Shown in pieces: positions 56,848 through 64,000 of a DNA stretch of 64,000 bases (position 1 is its first letter; every line of letters begins with the position of its first letter). The notes beneath the pieces are model-generated. The model saw nothing but the letters and a program-made list of their open reading frames with translations, did not search any database and was not told the origin of the DNA. The position numbers and the translations under genes are program-made. Source of the stretch: Raphanus sativus (Eukaryota > Streptophyta > Magnoliopsida > Brassicales > Brassicaceae); NCBI RefSeq assembly GCF_000801105.2, contig NC_079516.1, forward strand, positions 17,390,998 to 17,454,997. Reading direction: 5' to 3'.

Positions 56848-59559
56848 CTTTTTGATCAGGCTAAGAATATAAACTAGATGATCTTCCATTATTTTGAGTT
56901 GGGATAAATCATCAACTCTATCCGGGTCTTGCAGTTCCTTGTAGATTAGTAAACATTTGTTTAAGTAAACAAATAACTATAATTATCCTCCAATATATTA
57001 AATGAAAATTCATTTAAGTAATTTTTTCTTAGGTGTTAATCATATAAATAGTTTAAGAAAAAGTGTTATAATTTGATTGTATGAAATATTTTCATTTTTT
57101 CAATTATTTTACTTTGATCTAAAATAAAAGGTAAGTGTAGAACTAATTAATATCACTGCCGAATAATCTAAATGATATTAAAAATATAAATTTATGGTAA
57201 CTAATTGTCAAAATGATAGAAAGTGTAAAAATATCAGATTAATTATTTTTTATATTTATATACTACATAAGATAATTAATAGAACACAATTCATTGAAAT
57301 CCATATAATTATTTCATATTCTTATACAAAACAGTATATTTTATATAAAGTATTATTATAATTATTAATGTCTTATAATAATCATATATGTCTTATAAGT
57401 CATTTATAAAAAATCTAAACATTTAATAAAATTATATATAATAGCTTACAAATTTTTTCTTTTTTTTTAATTTATTTATAAGAGTTTATAAAAAATAGAA
57501 ATTCTCCTATATATTAAACGAGAAGTCGCTTAAATGACTTTTGCTTACATGTCAATCATTTTTGAAGTCTTAATAAATTATTTATAATTTGTTGGTGCAA
57601 GGATTGTATGGTTTGTATTACTATTTAGAGAGAGACAATATTTAGCAAAAAAATGTGAAACTTTGGAAAACATTAGCAAAAATTTAATAAAAATAACAAA
57701 AAAGAGAAGAGACCAAAGATGATGCATTATATGTGTTGGAGAAGTTATTGTGATAATTACATATACAATTTCACAAGCATTTGTTATACTAAATATTCGT
57801 AAATTATATATATATATCAAAATATATGAAAACTTTACAAAATTATATATATAATATATATTTCATACAATATTTATATCCACGAATTCGCGGGAAATCA
57901 TCAAGTTAATAAGTAAATGTTTTAACTAAATTTTCAATCATGCTTTTCTTTTTGAACATTTACCTCAGAATTGATGTATTCTTGTCAAGCAATTCTCTAG
58001 CTTCTCCTAGTTCAGTTACCTTATCATCTTGAAGCTTTATATGATTATATAGATAAAGAAATTATTATTTAAAAAATGAAGTACAATTCTTTTAAATACT
58101 TTGTTAATTTTTGTACCTGGACTTCATCTCTACAATAAAAATAGCTAATTAGATACAGTCTGGTCCATGTATATGGATATGTTTAACTATAAACAATTAT
58201 TACTGTATAAATTAATAAACATTCACGATTGTACCTTCCAGAGGAATGATTATGATTTTCATTGGAGATTTCTACATTTTTATTTTTCAACAGCTTCATC
58301 AACGTCTAAGAATTTAGATGCAATAACATAAATGTAGAATTTTAAGATCAGTATTTCGTAAATTTCGAAATAATAATCAGATACTTTCTGATGACTAGGG
58401 TGCAAATCAAACCTTTTTTGTGTAAGCTCTCCTGAAAGCATACATGAAACAAAAAAGTATTAAATTAAACTAGAAAACCAAAAAAAATCCGCGCTAATAT
58501 AATTTTATATAATAACAGAAAAAATGAAAGAACAAACCTCTCTCCCCGTTCATATTCTAACATAAAGCTTCTCTAAGATTCCACTAAGAGGTCTGCAATT
58601 TCGTAAGCATGTTTTCTAAGAAAATATTGATACTTTTGAATCTACGGTCAACGAAGTATTCAAAATAACAGCATCTATATCTAAATAAATAAATAAATTA
58701 CTTTATATATTTATTTTAACTGGAGTGAATTAACAAGTCCATTTTCAAAATATAACCGGTTCAAAATAAATAAATATGAAAAAATGATAGGAAAAATCTG
58801 AACCATTTGGTATACCTAAATTTAAGAGCTTAATTTATTCGAAAAGAAGCAAAGTTTTAAATTGTATAACATGTTCACAAATTACATTGTTTTGTGTTTT
58901 GTTTTAAATTGAAATTTTCAAAGGTGAAATTTTCATAAAATACTATGAGATTCATTATTTTATTTTAAATTACTTAGTTGGAATATAACTATGGTATACA
59001 ATCTTAAACCAATTCAATCTCGATTCGAACTGATCCATCATAAAACCGTATGATAAAATGTTTCACATTTCGAATCTGATAACTGAATTATCATCCAGAT
59101 AAAAACACTATTCTAAAACTACACTTATAGATAATTAAGGATATATTTTATTTAAACCAAAATTTTAAGAGAGCTGTATCAAATAAAAATAATAGAATAT
59201 CTTTTTTTGTAAAATAAAATCTACAAAACCGAAACCCAACACCGACATTTAATCAAAATCTTGATTAAACCCTCCAACGTGATATATTTCGTTGTATGTT
59301 CAATCCAGTATAGATTATTGTGTTCAAACATGTTATAGTTTTGGAAATAAAGTAGATAAAAAGATCAAGAATACCTAGAATGGGGATAGAAAAGGGTAGG
59401 CTTGGAGGTGGGAGAAAAGACGAGAAGAATTCTATCACTATCGCACAATACTGCCATTTCCTCAGCCTTTTTTAAAAGTCCTTTTTTACGTTTCGAATAT
59501 TTGCTACTTTTCTCTTTTGGGCATTCTATTGTCTTCAATTCTATTTTCTTCCTTCCCAT
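56848..59559 (-). pseudogene. MADS-box gene, copy B, probably decayed
   Basis: The best-preserved MADS copy. Exon 1 (59559-59375) encodes a complete MADS domain: MGRKKIELKTIE, YSKRKKGLLKKAEEMAVLCD, LLVFSPTSKPTLFY. Further exon-like blocks on the same strand are 58592-58538 (ILEKL ... YERGER, needing a frameshift), 58431-58413, 58305-58235 (TLMKLLKNKNVEISNENHNH), 58129-58117, 58034-57964 (LQDDKVTELGEARELLDKN) and about 56938-56848 (DPDRVDDLSQLKIMEDHLVY). The domain type is closest to the AGL30/65/94 (MIKC*-like) group. The second-exon frameshift and uncertain junctions argue for a pseudogene, but an intact spliced form cannot be excluded. A Helitron sits in a late intron. Confidence 0.65.
57503..57905 (+). 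mobile_element. Small Helitron in the MADS copy B intron
   Basis: 5' end TCTCCTATATATTAAACGAG. 3' end: hairpin CCACGAATTCGCGGG (57880-57894), AAATCAT and CAAG (57902-57905), then T. The terminal CTAG appears mutated to CAAG and the hairpin has one mismatch, so this is an old copy of about 403 bp. Confidence 0.6.
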
Positions 59560-60640
59560 TTTTTTACTCGTGTTCTTCTTGAAATATCCTCGTATTTATA
59601 TGGTTTTCTAAATACTATTTGGAGGAAGTTTATCTTGAGATCATCAAAGCTGTGATAAGAGATCTTGATTAAATAAATGTACTTTAAATTTTTAATAATT
59701 AGTTTAAATATTTCATGGATACTATGTGGTGGAAGTAATTTATTTATTTATTTTAAAATAGCTATTTTTAATCTCGATTTAATTCGATCGAATAATGCAT
59801 CACAAAAATACATATTAATTAATATGATCATGCTACACATAACAAGATACACATTTAACACAACTCTTTTTCTAGATTTACACTTTTTATACAGTCATAA
59901 ATAATTGATGAGATGGCAACCCCTTTTAAATGTAATAATTATTAATGTTTAGATTGCAAACCAATTATAATGTGTGAAAGTATACATGGTAAAAGTAATC
60001 ATAAATCTAAGAGAAATTAATGGGAAAACCCTAATTAAGTAAGACGTTGTCAAACTAAAATCCATTTTAAAGTTTTTAAACCATTTTACGGTTTGGAAAA
60101 CAAGATAGAAAAAATTAAAAGAGGAAATAAGTAAAATGAACCGTAATAAAAATGTATTTTTTATTATACATTTTCAATAATTGGTCAGTTTTGAGTATAA
60201 TTACCCTCATAATAATGAAAATAATTGTTAAAAAATTATATATAAACTAGAAAATATGAAAAACCAATACCATTCTGAAAATATTTTACATCTTTTGATA
60301 TAAAACTTGAATTCCAAAAAAAAATGAATATGTTTTGATCTAATTTTGTTAGAATGTATACTATAACTCTTTTTACAAGGATAAAATAAACGGTTTAACT
60401 GATCTTATATGTTTTATATAAGTTATAATATGTATTGTAAAATCATCTATGTGATATATCCAAATATAAAATGTGCATGCTTCAGTTTTAACCAAAGGTC
60501 TTTGTTATTTAAGAAATAATATATATATTGTAGGTTTTATTTCATTCTAAAATAAATTAGAAAACGTTAAAATATGTTTTATATTTTACTATGTTGTATA
60601 TCGTGGATAAAACAACGAGTTCTTATGTTTTCTATTTTCT
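59560..60640. repeat. MADS copy B upstream region, duplicated in copy A
   Basis: Homologous to 53892-54533 plus 56075-56460 without the Helitron. Non-coding; it would hold the promoter of the copy B MADS gene. No TATA box was assigned with confidence. Confidence 0.65.
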
Positions 60641-62276
60641 AAACATGGTAAATTCATTTTTACTTACATCACAAATCAATACTAGAGTTTGCGTACGAGT
60701 ATTTATTTTTTGTTCTTATATATTCTAATCTTTGATAATTTTATCATCTTGATTTTTTGTTCATGTTGTAGATTAACATGTTATTTAATTTTGATACTTG
60801 TGTGTCTTTTTCAGTGCATTTAGCTTCCGAATTATTAGAAATTTTGTTTTCGCTTCTGCGGCCTTCAATTCAATTTATTTTGATATATTAACCAATAAAA
60901 TGTAGATATTAGAGATTTAAATATACTTTTAAGTTTTATCAATCTATTTCAAAACATTTTGATTTAAATTTATATATAAAATTCATATCTGATTTTTTAT
61001 TCTTTTAATAAATACATGTCTATAACTTAATCTGCGCATCGGTGCGGCTGTTTGTTTTAACTTGTAAAATCATTGTTAGCTTATAAACCATTGGTAACTA
61101 CTGGATTTTACTAACTGTGATCAAACTTTAATATACTATTGTTTGATTATTATAGTATTGAATGTATTTGTATCATGAATAATTGTTTACTAATACACGA
61201 GGATAAGACCTGCGCAAAGCGAAGTGTGAGCTTATATAATAAAAATTAAAAATATATAATATTGACGAATTAAATATGTATATGTGTTTGATTTTTTTAA
61301 TAGGCATACAGTTATGTTATCTTTATATAATCATCTATATATTAGGCTGAGCATTTGTAATCGTAATTGTAGACCAAAATCTATTTTGAATTTATAATGA
61401 GCAAGATCGATTTGAGCTTAAAAATTTCATCACACTGTTTATACCTATAAAAGCCGTAATATGGTCATCAAGTAAATTTTTATTACAAAAGCATGTTCTA
61501 TAACTTTTTTAATACTTTACTTTAACATCACTAAGAACCATTTTAATAGTTTTATCACTATGTTTCCAAAATCAAATTACTGTGATTTTAGTCTTCCACA
61601 TAGTTTTGAAGAATTTCAACTGAACGACTAAATTGATGCAGCCAATTTTCTTGCTTTAAGTCGTTAGCTGAATATATATTTCATTTTAATATTTATTAAA
61701 TAAAAATCTGTATTAACAAAATTTTACGATCATTTGTATCTTGGTATAACAACGCAAATTAAGCCACTGATCACAAAATTTTTTAAAGTGGTATTTTAAA
61801 ATTTCTAATAAGTTTAATCTTTCATAAAATTCAAAAAATAACATATAGGAAAAAATACAATTTTTTATTATATGGTTAATGTGATTTTTTAATATCTTTT
61901 AATAATATAAAATCAAACAAAAAAGCTAAGATACAAAAAAATGTTTTCAAATATTTATTATTCATAATCATTAATTGTCATATGTATGTTAATCATATTA
62001 GACAATTTCATAGTTTTTATTTAAGAAAAAGTGCGAGAATGTTTTTTTCTTTTGTACACTATTTATAAATTTGGTAGTTAATTTAATAAAAAAGTATAAC
62101 ATAAATTAAGATGGCCTAACCTATTTTCTAAAAATTTTGAATTTCGTTCTCATTGGTGACACGTGGCTACATAACAATGTTGTAATGTTTCTAAATTAAT
62201 ATATAAGGGATTCATGTATTAATTCTTTTTCTGTTTCTACTAATTTTATATTGTGCTCAAACCCTAATATTTAAAA
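60641..62276. other. AT-rich intergenic DNA
   Basis: No gene found. GC-richer patches at about 61029-61052 (CTGCGCATCGGTGCGG) and 61205-61235 (CCTGCGCAAAGCGAAG) resemble Helitron hairpins but lack convincing termini. Confidence 0.4.
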
Positions 62277-62596
62277 GAGAAATTCTTTCAATAGCATTTT
62301 TTAAGTTTTTATCACCAAAAGTTTCTTCAAAGAGAAAAATGATTAAAAATATTTGAGAGAATATTGATTAAAAGAGGTAGAAGACTCTTCTATCCAATGG
62401 TTTATGGAATATAAATATAAAGTAATAAAAATATTATTTTTGTTTTAAATTATATGTTTTCGAATTCAAAATTTTTATAAATATTTTTTTGAATTTGTTT
62501 TCGAATTTTTTCCTTTTTAAACCTATTTTGGTCATTTTTTCTACTTGGATGCTATTTTGGGAAAAAGCTAAAACGGGCTATTATAGGAAATTTTTC
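62277..62596. mobile_element. MULE-type MITE
   Basis: 320 bp flanked by perfect 9-bp duplications TATTTAAAA (62268-62276 and 62597-62605). Ends GAGAAATTCTTTCAATAGC and, inverted, GAAAAATTTCCTATAATAGC are similar over about 20 bp. Non-coding and AT-rich. Confidence 0.85.
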
Positions 62597-62605
62597 TATT
62601 TAAAA

Positions 62606-63208
62606 TGTTAAAATTAATAATTATATCTATATTAGAAATGGACAACTTATTTTTCTGACAAAAATATATGTTCAATATTTATTAAATATTAAAAAGAAGT
62701 CCTATTGATTTTATATATTAATATGTGTATTAAATGTTTTAGTTCGCACAAAACATTTAGTAATAAAAAAATAATAAATTATTTGAAATTTATTTTTATT
62801 TAAAATTTATGTTATTGACATTCAAAGTTATAATTTTTTTTCAATTTAGTTATTGTAAATTATAAAAATGATTATTTATTTTGTACCTGAATATTTTTTT
62901 AAATTTATTAATATGGAATGATATTTAGGAGTTAATCACGCATATGATCTACGTGATTTATATATTTGGAAATAATTATGGCAAGGTAGTTTATCTAGAT
63001 GAGAATCAAGTACTAATCATGTTTTAGATTTACATGGCGATGTAGTTTTAATAATAACAAAATATATGGCAAGATAATAAAGTACTTATACGTTTTTGAT
63101 TTGTATGGCAATGTAGTTTTAACTAAAGCTACATATATGATAGCTAATCACGTTTTGGATTTTTATGGCAATATAATAGATACTAAGTGATTTGTCTATG
63201 CTCATGCA
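62606..63208. other. AT-rich intergenic DNA
   Basis: Contains three diverged repeats of an ATGGCAATGTAGTTTTAA-like phrase at about 63035, 63105 and 63165. No gene recognised. Confidence 0.4.
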
Positions 63209-64000
63209 TAGGGCTGGGAAAAAAACCGAATCCGAAAATTCGAACCGAGTCCGATCCGGTAAAAATGAATCCAAACCAATCTGAACCCAACATAAATACC
63301 GAATTGATCTTATTTTTTGGTATTTCGGGTTATGGTATTATCCGAACCGAACCCGAATCTAAATGGATATCCGATAGAACCCGAAATATTCAAAAGCTCA
63401 GAAAGATCATATACCAAACATGATCTCAATTCCTAATATATATTCAAAATACATTAAGATATATTTATACAGTATAAATAAATAAAATTTAAAATATATT
63501 ATTATATGCAAACTGTAGAAATATTTTTAAAAAAAACTAAAAGAGATTCTCTATTTTATTATTTCATCTTATGAATTTATTTTAGCGAACTCAAAAATAT
63601 ATAGGTATGTAATAATAACTAATAACAATTAATAACAAAGTAAAATGTATAAAACAAATCATTAATGTAAAAAATCTAGCCAATAAAATTATAAAATTAC
63701 AAAACATTTACGATAATATCAAAGTTATATATTTATAAAATAAAAGAAATTCCTGTGATTAAAATTTATTTATAATAAAAATAATATTTTGAAAGAGACC
63801 AGTGATTGAATCGGCTGTGGTGGTCATCATGAATAAATAATACAAATTGAAATGATTGAAAAATGACTGAAAAATAAAACATAACAATTATATCCTGCAC
63901 GAATTCTTCAAGGCCCATGTTAGGCTCAATATCGGGGTTTTTTTTAACTCAACTTCAACTTAACATTAGCCCATTCAAAGTCTTACAACTGGCTCATCGG
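63209..64000. mobile_element. hAT-like MITE, left end only
   Basis: Begins TAGGGCTGGGAAAAAAACCG, the same terminus as the element at 29036, followed by CCGAACC/TCCGATCC repeats to about 63400 and an AT-rich body. The right terminal repeat is not found before the window ends, so it is either truncated or extends beyond the window. The last 200 bp may be flanking DNA. Confidence 0.55.

Noticed and set aside
61029..61235. GC-rich patches resembling Helitron hairpins
   Set aside because: Neither is followed by a CTRR-T terminus at the right spacing, and no 5' TC end could be paired.

Overview
The window is nuclear DNA of a Brassicaceae plant, most likely a Brassica or close relative. The evidence is intron-bearing genes whose predicted proteins match Arabidopsis families nearly residue for residue, very AT-rich intergenic DNA, and Brassicaceae-type Helitrons, MULEs, hAT-like MITEs, a SINE and an Athila-like LTR element. 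Reading left to right, the genes keep the order I recall for Arabidopsis chromosome 3 in descending locus number: a short-chain dehydrogenase (At3g26760/70 type), a decayed HECT-like E2-binding protein (At3g26750 type), ICE1/SCRM (At3g26744), CCL (At3g26740), an RNF10-like RING protein (At3g26730), CCB1 (At3g26710) and a membrane-anchored kinase (At3g26700). The neighbour I expect between RING and CCB1 (alpha-mannosidase, At3g26720) is absent. These Arabidopsis assignments are from memory and were not checked by a search.

Layout. 0-10 kb: SDR gene split by a MITE, a complete small Helitron, the E2-binding pseudogene, and an intact four-exon ICE1. 10-24 kb: mostly mobile DNA, with a frameshifted serpin pseudogene (SINE in its intron) and an 8.7-kb minus-strand Helitron that carries a 1.83-kb tandem duplication. 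One duplicate copy holds a 4.5-kb MULE that contains a TTATAA-rich tandem array. 24-37 kb: the gene-rich part, with CCL, the RING gene, CCB1 and the kinase. Between them lie a hAT-like MITE, a 1.35-kb foldback MULE and a 784-bp TTA-flanked element carrying a piece of an FAD oxidoreductase gene. 37-64 kb: almost all mobile or duplicated DNA. It includes a 5.1-kb Pack-MULE with LON-protease exons. It also has three or four decayed copies of a MADS-box first exon, two in inverted orientation, and a Helitron with an RPA-like fragment. That Helitron is interrupted by a 7.3-kb Athila-like retrotransposon whose LTRs look identical and which encodes only Gag and protease.

The intact genes are unrelated housekeeping or regulatory genes, not an operon or pathway: ICE1 (cold response and stomatal fate), CCL (circadian/light-regulated, two evening elements in its promoter), CCB1 (cytochrome b6 haem attachment in the thylakoid), an RNF10-like E3 and a receptor-like kinase. 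The most distinctive signal is the layered transposition record. Duplicated segments supply empty sites for several insertions, so boundaries can be read to the base and relative ages inferred. I found no CRISPR array, rRNA gene or convincing tRNA gene. Exon boundaries were read by eye from GT/AG sites, frame and family expectation, with no transcript support.
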